Origin: Lagopus muta
Taxonomy: Eukaryota > Chordata > Aves > Galliformes > Phasianidae
DNA: 64,000 nt
NCBI RefSeq assembly: GCF_023343835.1
Contig: NC_064448.1
Span: 13,423,531 to 13,487,530, forward strand
Direction: 5' to 3'
Each line of letters begins with the position of its first letter. The stretch's first letter is position 1. Positions 40,401 to 55,400 of this stretch are shown piece after piece. Position numbers and translations under genes: made by a program. The notes beneath the pieces were generated by a model, which had not been told where the DNA came from, made no database searches, and saw only the letters and a list, made by a program, of their open reading frames with translations.

Positions 40401-43400
40401 CAGAAATGGGCAGGTGCTTTGTTCACTCAGGGAAACACAAAACTACTCAGAAATGTGGGACCCTGATAGCATTTTTGTAGGAAATCAATTTCCAGGGAGC
40501 AGCATGGCTTTCTAAATGGGCAAAGATCTTCTCAGACTTGAGAACCATTTTAAAATGGCTTGTGCCCTTGCATCAAAAGCTCAAAAAATAAATCAGAAAG
40601 CTTGAGCTGCTTCAGAACCATTAGGTCAGCCTTCAAGATCCAGTCCACAGTGTTTGCTTTATCACTTTGTGGAAGAAGTCCACCAAATATCCGAGTCCTG
40701 AGCAGAAGCATCTCCTTTCTGTGGTAAAGATACTAAGATGGTACTTGTGCTTTTGCAGATGTTGTAATACTTGTGATGATGTCAGAGAAGCCTACAGGCG
40801 GCGTGGTTGGGCCTTCAAGAACCCCGATACCATCGAGCAGTGCAAGAGGGAAGGGTTTAGCCAGAAAATGCAAGAACAGAAGAATGAAGGCTGCCAAGTG
40901 TATGGTTTCCTGGAGGTCAATAAGGTGAGAGATAAGTTCTGTTGTATACCTGCAGCGTGAGGCTGACTGTGAGAAGGCAGAATCTGGGTGTTCCTCTCCT
41001 TTTCCAGCTTTAGGTGTTCATGTGCTGTGATACAGTGACCCGTGGGCTCAACAAAGGACTTGCAGCTGTAAAGAAATGAGGAAAAGCAGTGGGAAGGGAG
41101 TAATCCCATTTCATTGGGCTGTAGGAAGAATGCGGGCCTGGAGTAAGCTTGGCTTTGTCTATGTGTACAGCTGCTGTCAGTGCCAGCGAGGACTGGCACG
41201 TGGTGTCTGTATCCCTCACACATTCCTGGATGTAGTTTTAACAAACTGATTAGTGCTTTTATTTTTGCAACCAGGTTATTTTCGTGGCTGTGTACATTGG
41301 GTCACTGTAGTTTATTATACTGAGTTGGGGTTTTATTTTGTTTGCTTATAGTCTTCCTCGCTGTCCCTCTGTTATTCCCTCTCTTCCGTGCTATCCTCTT
41401 TTAGGCAGTTCCCTCCCAGGAAAATTAATTCCTCCTTCTGATTTTTATGTCTACTAAAAATAATCTGTGTAAAACAGATCATTACTCATATCAGTAAGTA
41501 ATTATGGCTTTCAGCATGACTGTGCTTGTGAGGAACAGTGGAAATAGCATCTGCTGGTAGTGTTTCCTAGAAAGGCAGCTTGCTTGATATCTGGTTTAAA
41601 AACCAAGAGGAAAAAGCCAGCACCTATCTGGCTGCTTTATGTATATGGATTCAGAACTTTTAATGACTGGTGACTGTCTTCTGCAGGTAGCTGGAAATTT
41701 TCACTTTGCACCAGGAAAAAGCTTCCAGCAGTCTCACGTACATGGTAAAGTATTTTCTGGTTATTGTAACCTTTCATTTCTAAGTGTGTCTGACCGTTGT
41801 CTTGGGGTGTCTTTGCTTTGTGACCTGAAAGAATAGCAGCACTGCTTCAGTGGGGAGGATGTTGGAGTTTTGGCACAAAATTTTAGAACTATCATGAACA
41901 AACAGAACGTGGGGATGGGAGAGCATGGGAGAGGTGAGTTCCATAAAACTTCACTGCTCAGCTCTGCTGTAAACCACACTTGGCTATGGTGTTGAGCCCA
42001 GGACCTGAATATCAGAAGGGGTGATAACTGAATATGTGGAAGGGGCGTTTGTAGAATATCTGAGGATAATTTGAAAGCAAATCAGAACTTATTTTAAGTT
42101 GTAATGAGTTTTGTATGTCTAAATACGAAGTGTCCGGAGTAGTGATGGTAGTTGATTTATGCTTTTTGTCTTTACCTGGAATTGGGTGAAAAATATTTGT
42201 GGTTTAACAGAATGTTTTCAGTTCCCTTGATAAGGTTTTCAAGGCCTGAAATTTCTGGTAAAGATTTGACAAAGAGCTTTGATTTTTAGCTTGATTTTTC
42301 CCTACCTTACCCTTCATTATAGTGTGGTCTGTTCCACTGAGGTAATGCTCAGGGGAGATTGCACTTTGTTCTAGTAACTGTCTTTGAAGGAAAACAAACA
42401 AGGCTTTGAGCCATTTCTACAGATTAAATGATGAAGCATTTCTGTGCAAAAAGCTCATCTGCTTTTCTCCACGTTAGTCCTTATAATGAAATATGTCACT
42501 TCTGGCAGAACTTAAAGCAGTCTAAGAGCAGCAGCCTTCCTGCAGCCAGTATTGACCCACATGTGGGTGGGGGCAGGACGGCTCTCATGTGTGCAATGGA
42601 AGTCTTGCACAACTGCAGTGGAAAACTGAGGGCCACAGTGGGTGAGAGCAGGAAGAGCAAGAAAGGACTCTGTAGTTCCTGCAGACCTTTTGGAGGCCGA
42701 GTTCAGAATGTTGCTGTTTTCAAGGGCAAGGAAAAGGAGTAGGAGGAGAGCAGGGGGGCGGGCAGACCTGCTGCTTTCTGGCAGTTCTCTCACACCAAAT
42801 ACTAAAAATGGCCTCTGATAATTTTCTCAAAGTGCAGCAGGCTCAGAGCCTGTTCGTTCATAAATGAAGCTGAGAATGTTTTTGTCCTCAATATAGCTAA
42901 CATCATGTCTTCACTAGTTTTTTTGTAGTTTACAGAGAGGAAGAGGATTGGATTTTTTGTTGTTGTTGTTTATTTTTTCTTTCCTTTTCCTGTCATAACA
43001 AATAGCAAACTGAACTAGTATTGGTCAGTGCCTAAGAGAAGTCTGAATATTCTGAACTGCTATTATGTAGAATCCACGAAAAATAATAATTCCACTGTTG
43101 GATACGTAACTGAGATGACTGACAGTATTTTTGCTGCTCTCTTCTATTCCATACTATATTGAACCAGTAGAAAATAGGAAGGTGAGCACTAAGTCACTGC
43201 TATGGGAAGTGTTTTCCATCACAGTGCTCTCCATGCCTCGTGGTGGAGAGCTGTGCTGTTAATCCAGCTGATGGTTAGACCTGTGTCTGTACTTCTGTTT
43301 GATGGTGGTCCTCAATTGCTAAGCTAGCAGACTGTCAGTTTCTTACACTGACACTCTCCTCCTTTCTTGAGGATTACTCTAGTTTAATGTATCTCTGGAT

Positions 43401-46400
43401 AGGGAATCTGTACAGGCATCTTCTCAGCAAAGCAAAGGATCCTATTCAGAAGTTTGTTTGTTAATCTGACCATAGATGTAGTTCTGGTCTCAGCTTCTGA
43501 TTTTGTATCACTTGCTTAATGTTAACACCCTCAAAACCATCCCTTCTCTCCCCAGTAGAAGTGAGTTGAAATTGCTTTTTTTGAAAGTAGATTAAGTAAT
43601 AGGAGGGTATATAGGACTAACACACACAAAAAAGGACGAGTACAGGATGAGTACAACTTGAGTTCTATTTAGTTGTACTAGATTTAAGTGCATGTAGATC
43701 AATCTTTATCCTTTTTTTGTTTTGTTTTAGTAGTTGCACTGGGTTAAATGTGACCCCAAAGAAGCTTGTTTTTCCACAGATGGTTATAATGTCTTATTTG
43801 GACTTCTTTTTCCATGCATACTTTTCTCTCCTTGCTTGTATTTTTGTTCTCATAGAGTCATAGAATCACCAAGGTTGGAAAAGACGTCCAAGGTCACCCA
43901 GTCCAACCATCCACCTCCCACCAGTGTTTCCCACTAACCCACGTCCTCAGTACAACATCTAAACATTTCTTGAGCATCTCCAGGGTCGGTGACTCCCCCA
44001 CCTCCTTGGGCAGCCCATTCCAGCACCTGGCCACTCATTTGGAGCAGAAATTCTTCCTAACATCCAACCTGAATCTCCCCTGAAGGCCATTCCTCTCAGC
44101 CCATTGCTAGTTACAAGGAGAAGAGGCCGACCCCCACCTCACCTCAGCCTCTTTACAGGGAGCTGTAGAGAGCTCATATACTCATGTTTTGTCCCCAGAA
44201 ATCATTTGCCAGAAGGAATACTTTTTAGAACCTTAGGAGAGGTTTGAAATCGTGTTGAATGTGTGAGGAATATAGGTTTATAAAAAGATGGAGCAACCTT
44301 GCCCAGAGTTCATCCCATCCCTAATTTAAATCGTTTGGCTTTGGCTTGTGGGAATTCCTTATGTTTAAATGGAGAAAATCAGAGGAAATCAGAGGTCCTG
44401 TTTTGACTAGGAAAACTAGGAAAAAAGATTGAATTTGCATTAGAGTTTGCTAATATTGCCTAAATATGGCAGCCTAAATCAGAAGAATCCTAACAAGTAG
44501 TCATCAAAATCAAATTATCAACAATTGATCTCCTTTTTCTCTTTTTATTCGTTTTTAAATATTTAATGAGTGGGTAATCCTCATGAGGAGACCTTCTTAA
44601 GGAGTTCGCTGCACATCAGGATTCCTCAGTTGGATCTGCTTTGGGCTATTTGGAATTACTTCCTGTCAGTGTGATATTGGCATGCGTTCATGTCTTAAGG
44701 CAAGTTGGTGTTGACCAATGGGAATCAGAATTTTGGAAGAGGCAGCCTGTGAACCTGATGCTCTTAAGAGCCACAGGTGTATCATTGATGTAAGGGAACA
44801 TCAGCTGAAACGTGTTCAAACTGTATTTCACTTGTGTTTGTGCTAAGGATTTCTCATACAAATCAGGACCCTCACGTCTCAGGCTCTCAGAAAAATTCGT
44901 TCTCAATCTTATAAGCATGACCCAGAATTGTGTCTGGGGTGCCCTGATGTTCTGGTCGTGTTTGTGTCAAAGGACCTCTGATGGTCTCCTGGTAATCTTT
45001 TTAGCAGTGTTTGACATTTTCATGTTTGAACTGTTCTCCTCCCTGTCTTTATGCACTGTTCACGTATCTGGAGGAACTACAAGTGCTGGAAATACTGAAA
45101 AACAAAAACTGTTTAAAAAACTTTGTTCACTTTGAAGAAAATATGTTTTGTCTTTTTTTTTGTTCTGCTTTGTTTCTGCTCGCATGAATGTTAAATCCAG
45201 GTGAGATTATTTCACTTCACTTACTGTTGTTTGCATGGATGCTTTTCTGTGCTTGTATGTAACCTTTTTTCATGTTCTTTTGATGCTGATTCCATATTTG
45301 TTCGTATGTGTCCAACCTAAATGAAAGTTATGTGCACAATTGTTAAATACAGCTTTGCTTTCTGCTTGGTTTCTCATAATCCCAGGCCATGAGGTATGAT
45401 GTAATTTGAAAGCTGAGGGGTGGTGTGTTTCTGTCCTTAGTTAACTGATCAGAAATGTCAGGCTTTGCTGGGTTAGTGCAGGTTTTGTCCATCCATACTC
45501 ACATTTTTGGTGTATCTAAGCAGTGACACTGGATTTTGGAAGCACTGAAAACTGGCTGCTTGAAAGCTGCACTGTGGTGCTCCATCATCAGTGTCACAGA
45601 AGACTCCTCCACTCCTGAATGTCACCCTGATGGTCTTGGTTTATTCCTCAGACACTGTGGTCCAGTTGCACTCAGACATCCCAGGTCTTTAGGAGGACTG
45701 AAGGAAGTTATGAGGAGGACTGAAGTGCTTCTCAGTAAACTTTTTGGCACTGAAACTGGAGCCAAAAGTCCTTGCTTGTGCCAAGGGAAAAACCAAAGTC
45801 AAACATCAGTGATATCTGCAGTCTTTTTTCCCACTTGTTCATTGGTACTCGCTGAGATTAGGTTTGTTTTACTGTTGTCTGCTTCACAGGCCTTGGATCC
45901 TGAACTGGAATTTTCATGTCCAATTTATGTAGGATACTTCAGATTTGGGGAAAGTTCTCTTTTCACTTGTGCCTTTGTAAGGACAGCCTGCAGCATCAGC
46001 TGTGCCTGTTCATGGTCCTGCATATCACAGCTGTTTTCTTTGCAGCAGCTCACGCCTTTCCTCAAAGAATGTTTTCTATCTCAGGTGAAAAAAATAAATG
46101 GTTAAATGATTAAATTAAATTATGTAGTCTTTTAATCTCCTGAGCAACCATCTCCTGCTTTGGATATGCAGCTTGGCAATGAGCTTCCAGCACGGGGCAA
46201 TTTTCTTGGTGGTGGTTTCCTCCAAAGAGGTGATCCTGTTGTCACTTTCTTCCTCCTTGCTGCATTCCTTTTAGTCAAGAGGAAGCTGGAGCTTCTCGTT
46301 CATCCTTCAGACCGCCTTTGGACCATTCAGTTGCAGGGGTGTGATTGTTTCTGTTTCCTAGGGAAGTCATTCCCCATCATGCTGTATTGACAGCCAGAGA

Positions 46401-49400
46401 GATTTTCTTAAAATATATAATTTGATTCCTTCAAATGCCTAAAAAAACCCACTGATATTGGTGACTACATTCAAAACATTCTGTCTTTAAGACACGCTTC
46501 CAGTGACTGTGACAGTTCCTGTGAATGAAAGCAGTCATGAATGTGATCCAGATGTTGTGCTTTCCTTACACCCTACGTGCTAAACTGAAGGAAAGAAGTT
46601 ACTTTGAAGGCACTTTTGTGATTACCACTTGTTTTCTTCATTTGTGGCAGATTTGTTCACTTCTTTAATAGATTTTTTTTGACAGTTGAAACATATTTGA
46701 AAGCATCCTTGGATAAGACCTTGAATATCTTGTTTTGTGTAGCTTCAGCGATTTGAGTTTTCAGTTACAAAATGGGCATATAGTCTTTGACTGGAGACTG
46801 ATTATCACTTTTTGGTCCCTTGGTGTCTTCTGCCAAGAGCAGGCCAACTAATTCCTTCTGCTGTCCATTGCAGCCTCCTGTTCTTCTCCAGTCCCAGAGC
46901 CCTACTGGCTGTGGGGCTGTGCTGTTGCACAGGACTCTACAGACACCAGGACCTCAGCTGAGCTCTTCTTTGCCCATCAACTATTTTGGAAAAGAAAGTG
47001 GGAACCAAAACCACCATCAGTGAATTTCATCATGGAGCTGGAAATCCTCTGGATGATCACCTGTACGCTATTCCTAACTTCTCTTCCAAAGTAGTGTTTG
47101 TTGGAGAATTTATAGTTTTCATCCCCAGACTGAATGGAGGCTGAATTATTATTTCATCCCTAGAAGTGCTAAGGACTGTCCTTTTTACATTGGTAAACTC
47201 CTTTCAGTGTTTGTGTTGGTGCTGAAAGACTCAAAGTCTCACTCATCCGCAGATGGACCGAGCATTTCCAAAGTAATGTGTGTGGTTTGGAGACCACAAA
47301 AGCGGCGATTCCATTTGCCACTGGACTGCCATCTATCAGAGCTGAGGTTCATCACTTGTTGGGAATGCCTGAGGTTTGTCAGGCAGCTGTGTGGAGGCTC
47401 TCTATACCTTCCATACCTCCTCCATAGCAAAGCCTGTGCTGTCACAGAAGCACTACCAGCAGTGTAGCATTTGGCAGAGAGGGGTGGGAGCTGTGTCAAG
47501 TGTTCAGAGGCCCATCTGCTTGCAGGTATAAATCTGTGGTTATTGGTTAATCGTGCACAATGTGAGCATACATGTGAATAGTCTCTTGGAACAACAGCAA
47601 CAACAAAAAAGGAGGTTGCTTAACAAAAGTTAGTAAGCCTTGAGGTGTGCTGCCCAAGCACACGTTTCCCACCTTTCCAGGTATTCACCTTTGCTGGGAG
47701 CTCGCAACTGAAAGAACAAAAATGTTGTGAATGTAAATGTTGACAACACCTGGAGAGCTTTGATTGCTGCCAAAATGGCCTTTCCTTTATCCTGAGGACT
47801 TGAAAGACTGAGAAATCTGAATACAAGCAGCAGTGCTGCCTGGCATGCTGCATTGGAGCTTTTATTAAGAAATGTGGACATCCCATGTATTTTTCTATTT
47901 GGTGGCTAATTCCTGCATTTTTGTTTCTCTCTTACTTTTAAAATGATTCCTAGTCCCTATATTTGGCCTTTGGCTAGCTAGGGAGTCTTTTTACGTGGCC
48001 TAGCAAGTGCACCAGCAAAGCTATTGTGCTTCTGCTCTTCAGTACATGTTTTAAATACTGTTGTATCTGAATCTCTGCTTTTCATTGTAAAGATCTGAAT
48101 GTTTCTCTTTTCTCTCCCACTCTGCTCAATTTTGCAGTGCACGCTGTTGAGAGTAAGTGTTGCTATTTTTTTTTAATTTTTCCCCCAAAACTACATACTG
48201 CAGTACAACCCAACTCCTGTTATTTGCTGTGCCCGTAAATCTCCTTTGGGAGGAGCTGTTGATCTAGGCTGGGGTTTGAGAAGATGTCCTGAAAGCTGAA
48301 AGGAGACCCGTCTCAGGTCATTCATGTCTGGTAATTGAGGTCACCCGATGGGAAAGGTTGAGAATCTTTGTCTTACACAATGTTAATATGTCACTGTTAG
48401 AGGTAATATATTGGTAGATGTCCTGTGCAGGTGATGTAGTTGAGAGGCACGTGGTGACAGGTCGGAGGGAATTCTGCTTTTTGAAGTCATATGGGATAAT
48501 TCTCTCGTTTAATCTCACTTGTACAACAGGTTGGAGAATTGCTCTTGGGAATTCATTCACCAACCCTTCTGAATACTTAGTAGAAGGTTTTCCAAGGGTC
48601 TGTAAGGCACTGGATTTTTCAGAGGGTGAGAGAGTCCTGGTAATTGCAGGTTGAGATGTGGTGTTTCCACTCAGTAGAACATCTGGTGGAGGGGCTGAGG
48701 TGCTGTGCTCTGCTCTCTCCATCCCCCAGCTGCAACACATTCTGTGCTGCTCCCTGCCTCAGCACCCCTCACACCACAGCCTCATCCTCCTCCTCCTCAT
48801 GTTTACAGGTGAGCTTTTTCTCCCCAAAAATCCATCCCCAGCATGAAAATGGGTGACCTCACTCGTTTCACAGCACCACATTTGGGTAGATGTGTCTCGA
48901 GCTTTTTCCAGTTTTAATGCATTTATTGGCAGAGTCCTCAGTGGCAGTGAGTGCAGTGAGTGAGTCAACCCAGCAAAGGGCTGAGTTGCAGAGCCCAGGA
49001 AGCTCTGTGGTTTTGCAGGTCAGAAATGTGGGATGGGAAGAACTCTTCAGGCAAACAGCAGCCTTAGAAATGTGTTACTAAAACAGGGAAGTAAAGAAGT
49101 TATATAAAAATACATAGACTTCTTGACAAACATAAGGTCTCTTATAGGCTTCTTGGTTTTATGTGGCTAAGCACTTAGGCACAGTTACAGAAGGGAAAGG
49201 ACATGCTTATATTTCTCTGGAAATAAGTCTTCTGCCCTAGCTGACACTCTCTTTAAGATCTTCTATTTCCTTCTTCTGTTTCTTCTCTAAGCATACTAAA
49301 CAGGCTTTTGTTAAGCAAACTCTGTTTAGCTGTATATTTATCTCCAACCTAAGCTGTGTGCATATGTGCTTAGCATAGTCCTTGGTGATCAAAGATGAAT

Positions 49401-52400
49401 ATCACCTGGTGGCAGACTGGATTGGAACCCAAGTTAATGAATTGTGCTTTTTCACAATTATAAATCATTTATTGCAAAGGTTTTATGAAGTGAGTAGCTG
49501 GTGTTTGATCTCTGGAAAGCATTACAGTGGAGCACTGTGGGGAAATTTAATGTGGAAAAGTCCTGACTTGAGTCCTGCACGACGTACACCTGGTGTGATG
49601 GGTTAGTGAGCAACTGGTCCTTCTCAAGGGCTTCTCTTGAATGTCTCTGGTGCTGCACTATAGCTGTAAGTTTGTCCTCCTCACTGGTACTCAGCTCCCT
49701 CCTCGAGTGCTAACAAGTGCAGCTATTGGAGCTGATGAGCGCAGAGCTGTAGCAGCAGAGCAGTGGGCAGGAGTGCTCCTGTCCCTGCTGTGTTGGCAGG
49801 CTGTGCCAGAGGTGTGCAGCCTGGTGATTAGCTGTGTGTTGAAGCTGAGCTGGATGAAAGTGTGTCCTCAGCCCGAGAGATGCTTGTGGTGGCCTGTTGT
49901 GCTCTCTGATGTGGTTCTTGACCACAAGGAGGCTGGGAGCAGGTTGAGCCATCAAGAGGAAGGTGAGAGACAAAGACTTCTGGCGTTAGGCTGAGTTGAG
50001 CTGCAGGTCCAGCATGGGCAGGATCTCCATGGAATTCTGTCACTGACTGAAGATTGGCTGCTGCTGGCAGTGCAAAAAGCAGTGACACTTCGCACTCACT
50101 GACAGCTAACCCACTTAGCTTGGCTTTATTGCATAATACTACAACAAAACAGTGTACTGCTGGAAATCATAAAGAAAAATGTAATCCTGAGACCATTTCC
50201 CCATTCCTTCCTTTCTCTACCTACTGTTTCATATGCATTTCCAAACATTTGGTTGGATGTTTTTTATCTTTTTTTGTTTGGTTTGGGGTTTTAAGCCCGA
50301 GGAGTTCTTTGATCCAGCTGCTAACAGACACAGAAATGATGCTAATGGCAGGGGTAGATCTGCACACTTGTCAGGGGCACCTCATGTAGATAGAGCCATA
50401 GAATCACCGAGGTTGGAAAAGAGCTCCAAGACCATTTTGTCCAGCCATCCACTTACCACCAGTATTTTGAGACCTGTGCTGCTCTGAGCTCGTCGTAATT
50501 CAAAACCATTGCCTTAATTCTGATGGCTGCAGCCTTGGTTTCCAAGCACTGAAAAGTTTAGCTGTGAAATGCAAAGGGTTCTGCCTAGATCAGAGCTATA
50601 GGAAGAAGACTGTAGCTCAGGCACAGTGTTTCCTTTTCCAACAGTATGGTCTCTGCTCTGCACGTATGAATCTTTTTGTAGTAAGGTTTATGTAAATACA
50701 ACTGAAACTTCTGTTATTTTATTGAAAGATGTTATGAGGGGAAAAAAATGATTTCACAGTGTACTTGTTGAATGAAGGTTTGTTTTATAAGAGAGGTAGT
50801 TTCAATCAGTTCTTTAGCTTTGCAGCCTTTCTTATGCTGTTATCAGAAACTATTTGAGGGGAGCATTCCTTCATTATAATTATTATTCCTTATTAATAAT
50901 GCATCTGTTTGTGATCTGACTCCATTAGCTCAGAAAATGGAGCAACTTTGGATAAGCCTGGTGGGAGCATTCCTGAAATCTGGTTGTGTTTTCATCCTGA
51001 CACTGAGGCTTTTTTCTGGCACTGCAGTTAAGTAGCCAACGAAAAGAGGTCAGTTCTCTTAGCAGTGCTTCCCATGGCCCATTTCTTTGCAGGTGTCCTC
51101 CACGTGCGTGGTGCTGGCCGTGCTGCTGTCCTGCTGTATGCAGGAGTGGCTGAGGGCAGGTTGAAAGCTGGCCTTTCAAGGACTCGTCCTTTCCCTGTGT
51201 TCTCAGGGCAGGAGTGGCAGTGCTGATGGGCTGCTGGGTGCTGATGGCTCTCGGTTGCTGTTGAGCTCTGTAGGGTGCTTTCATGCAGTGTTAATGCACG
51301 TGCTGCCCTCAGCTGTTAGTTTTATTCTGTCGTTTTTCCAGCAGTTAGAGGAGTTCAGCAAGAACTAAAATGGAGATCAGGATTGAGGTAACAATGAACT
51401 TTTCCTTGCTTGACCCCAGGAATTTGTTTTTGCCATATGTTAAGAACATGTTCAGGCAATAGCTGAAATATCTGATCTGAATAGACCTGCAATTGCGTTC
51501 CTCCGTTCTAGCAGTGGGCAGGCAGTCTGTGAAAGGACTCGAAGCAGTTGTCTGTCATATGTCCACCTGCAAGCAGGAGAGACACCCCGGTTATTTTTTT
51601 GCCATTTTAATCAGCAGTAGCTAAAATACAGATATGCTTTGATATTGTAGTCTGAACTACATTGTTAAACTGTTTTTCTGTTACAGTTCATGACCTCCAG
51701 AGCTTTGGACTTGATAACGTAAGTGTTTCCAAGATAACTTCCCAATTCTCTCAGTCTGTTTTCCTTCTGGATTTCCCTACAGTTGCCATGCTGGGAGCTC
51801 AGTGTGCTGATCCCATCTGGCTCCAGGCTGTATGCACCTAGGCACAGTGTGGGACTTGCTTTCAGGCAGGGTTCTACAGTGTGATCTGGGACATCTTCAT
51901 GTTGCCTGGCAAGTCTGCTGCTCTCTTCTTAAGGCTACCTCAATTTTTAATTCTGCTGAATTGGTTGAGGTTCAGTTGTGCTGTGAGGAAAGCAGATGAT
52001 ACCCATACCAATGGCAGTTGACAGTTTTTTGCTCCTATGCCAGGGAAAGGAGTGAATGGGAGAGCTTGCTGTGTGGGTGGGAGGGAGAGACACACAGATC
52101 TGAGGATTTGGAGTAGAAAATGGAGAAATTCCACATCGTGCAGTCTTCCATGAATTAAAAAAAAGCAAGTGCCTTTTAATTTACTGTTAGGAAACACAGA
52201 GTAAGGGAGGGCCTGCTGCAGCAATGCTCAGAAAAGCGTTCTGAATGTGAACGTAAGGCCCCTTGCTTTGCCCCTTGGATGCTGTGCATTGTTTGAGTTG
52301 TCAGCATTTCTGTTTCAGATCAATATGACGCACTATATCAAACATCTCTCGTTTGGAAGGGATTATCCAGGTATTGTGAACCCTCTGGATGGGACAGACG

Positions 52401-55400
52401 TCACTGCACAGCAAGGTAAGAGCCAGCTGGGGGAAATCTGTCTAAGAGTTGGTATTAATGAGAGTTAGAAGGGGAATGAGATTCTCAGTCTTAAACAAGA
52501 GCCCTGGCAATGCTGCAGAAGACTTGGACCACTCCACCTCTTTTCTAAAGAGCTTTTTCTGAAGGATATGCTTCTGTTCATCTGCAACAAATCACCTGTG
52601 TGTTTTCTTCTGATTCTGTGATCTTTCTGAAAGATCTCCCTTTTCAGCATTAATGGATATACAACAGAAGGTACAGCATGGTATCATTAAATGCCTGTGT
52701 CACACGGGGGGAGTTCTGCCTGGCTGATGTGTGCAATAAGAGGCAGCCACAAGCCACAGGATAGAGAAAAAAAGCCTAAGAGTGTTGCTGGAGAGCTGTG
52801 GAGTCTGTCTGACTCTGATCTGCCTGATGGTAACAGCTGAACAGCTGCCATTGAGTTAAAAAATATTGCTCATCTTTGCTAGGTAGCTCTTGCTGGCTTA
52901 GGAAGGAGGGATGGTTCTCTCCTTGTGGTTTGTTCACACAAACCTGCTTTGTATGCATCTGCACAGATCATTACATTATTTAGATCCACTGCATTGTGCA
53001 AACTTTGTCTGTACAGGTATTTGGGGTGTTGTTATGCAATAAAGCGTAGAGACATTGGTGGTTTGGTTCAAGGATTGTTGCCCCACCTAAATCTGTTCTT
53101 TTATTTTTTTTTTACCATCTATTTAGTTGTTGTACCCAAATCAAAGGACCCAAATCAAAATAAAATAGGGAAAAATGAAAAGGTGTCATAATGCTGTTAT
53201 TTTTCTGTGGAGCAATAAACTCTGAGATGGAGCCCATAGCTGGTTGCTAAAAGTCTCTGTATGCTAAAGCTTTCCATGCAGGATATAGCTCAACAGCAGG
53301 TGGATTTCTAAGGAATTACTAGGGCTGAAGATGCAGGCAAAGCAGATTGAAGTTCAAATTTATGTTTATTGCTATGATATTGTAGGTAAGAATTACTTCT
53401 ATAGAAATGAATGAGTAGCATTCTCTTTCTGAGGAATTTCTGAGGAAATCAGTTTTCAGAGTGACTGCTGCATTCCACATTTCGTAAGAGAACTGAAGGG
53501 ACGGATATTAGGGACATGAACTTTACTATCATTGAAAGCCCACAGTTGCTACTGCACAAAAACAAAAAAGGTTATTGGACAAAAGCTGCCATGAACAAAA
53601 ACATGCATGGCTAACCCACCAGGTAACCTCTGCAGCAATTCACAGTTGATCACAGTTGTTAATTGTGTGTCTGTTTGCTTCTAGCTTCCATGATGTTTCA
53701 GTATTTCGTCAAAGTGGTCCCTACGGTTTATATGAAAGTAGATGGTGAAGTAAGTGCCTTTTTTTCCCTATTGCTTTGGCTTGTTAGAAAAATCAGAAGT
53801 TACTGTTGTGTCTTTTCATGTTTCCTTGTGCTCACACGGGAAAAGAGGTTGTGTTATTGTGTGTACATGCATGTTTCACACTCTGCCTGTACCATAAGAG
53901 GTGAAGCAGCCTGGGCTGATATTCACCCCTTTTTGCACAGTGCAACATGGGATGGACCCAGCAATATCCTGTGCAACAAAGTATTTCTCCTCTCCTGCTT
54001 TATTTTTGTGTATTATAGAATTTGCTTATTCCAAACGTACATGTATTGAGATTCAACTGTCTCATCTCCATGAGATCTCTATGAGAGTAATTCAGTAGGA
54101 TTAATCAGCATTTCACAGATCTGAAACTTGTCTCTTAGGTTTTCTTCTTCTTTAAGCATAGCACTTAATCCACTAATCAATCTAGAACAGGCAAAAGCCT
54201 TCAGATTTGGTCTTTGTTCTGACTCTCTGGTGGAAGCAAGACAGATTGTTCAAACTTGCTTCGTTGAGGGACCTCAGCAGAAACAAGTTGCTGTGGCATA
54301 ATCTTGTCTGCAGTGTTACTGCAGTGATTAAGCAGATCTCTGCCCCCATCCCACCTAATTCAGAGAAGCCACACCGTTTGTGTCATGTTCCTTCATGAAT
54401 CCTTGTAGTGCCTGCTCAGGAGAAGTCCAAGCACCAAGGAGCAAATGTTTTTTTGGCAAGTAACCTAAGATGAGCTCGTCTCCAGTTTAAAAGTTTCTCC
54501 TTTACCTTTCAAAAGAGGGCAGCTGGATTTCCAGCCCCATTTTCAGAATATGCTCTTTTGGAATGAGTAGGATTCTCGAGGTGAGGTGAAGATGCTCTGT
54601 TCTTAACCCAGCTGAGACAGCAGAAAGAACCGTGATTGCTTTCACTCATTTGGAAGCATTTGTTTGGGTTGCCGTTATTCTGCAGGGGATCTTGGCTGCT
54701 ATGGAGGGCTTCTTAAAAAGAACAAACAGGTGAAAAAACTGTCAGTTATCAAGATCTAAGCCACTCTGTAGTCCTAGGGCAGCAGAATGATGGAAATCAC
54801 CATTTCTATTGCAAAATAGAGAGGCAGCAGCTCTGCTGTTGTGTGGACTGGTGTACCCAGTGTGCTTATCTATGCTGTGAGGATCAGACAGATGACCTGT
54901 GCCCCAGTATTCTGTGGACATTCACACCCAAAATGACTTAGCTCCCCACTCAAACCCCAGGTTTTGTCTCTCTCTATGGTCCATGCCCAACTTTGCTTTA
55001 GCATGGAGCCAGTTTTCTCTGAGATGAAACCCACATGTGGCAATGGGGCTTCTTCAGTGCAAGGACTGATCTGCACGTGGATGAAACTGTACCAGAGTTC
55101 CCTCATCCTACAGTCTTACAACACCACAAACCCCACAGCAGTGGGTGCCAGTGCACCCTCAGGCTCTTCTCACATTCTCAAGCAGTCAGAACAACATCCT
55201 GCGTGTCAAGGCAACCTTCATGTTGCTTTGGGCACCTTGAAATTGAAATCACTGGCAGAGTATTAGTTATGTCAGAGGCTGTGTAGGAGCCACATAGGTG
55301 CAGTACAGACATTCAAGTGAAGCTATCCTAAGCAGTGTGGGCAGAGCAGTCCAACGGTGGATGTAGGCTGTATTTCCTCATCTGGACTACAGGTTGAAGC

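Larger units (their letters stand above)
41745..51686 (+). other. ERGIC3: ERGIC3 intron 7, hosts the microexon
   Basis: About 9.9 kb, the largest intron in the window. It contains the 15-nt microexon and two antisense CR1 fragments. Everything else looks like unique AT-rich intron. The longest open frame (45536-46105) has no recognisable family or exon-like boundaries. Confidence 0.7.

Noticed and set aside
45536-46105. 189-codon frame within ERGIC3 intron 7
   Set aside because: No recognisable domain, no exon-like splice sites at its ends and composition like intron sequence; chance ORF or at most part of a non-coding transcript.
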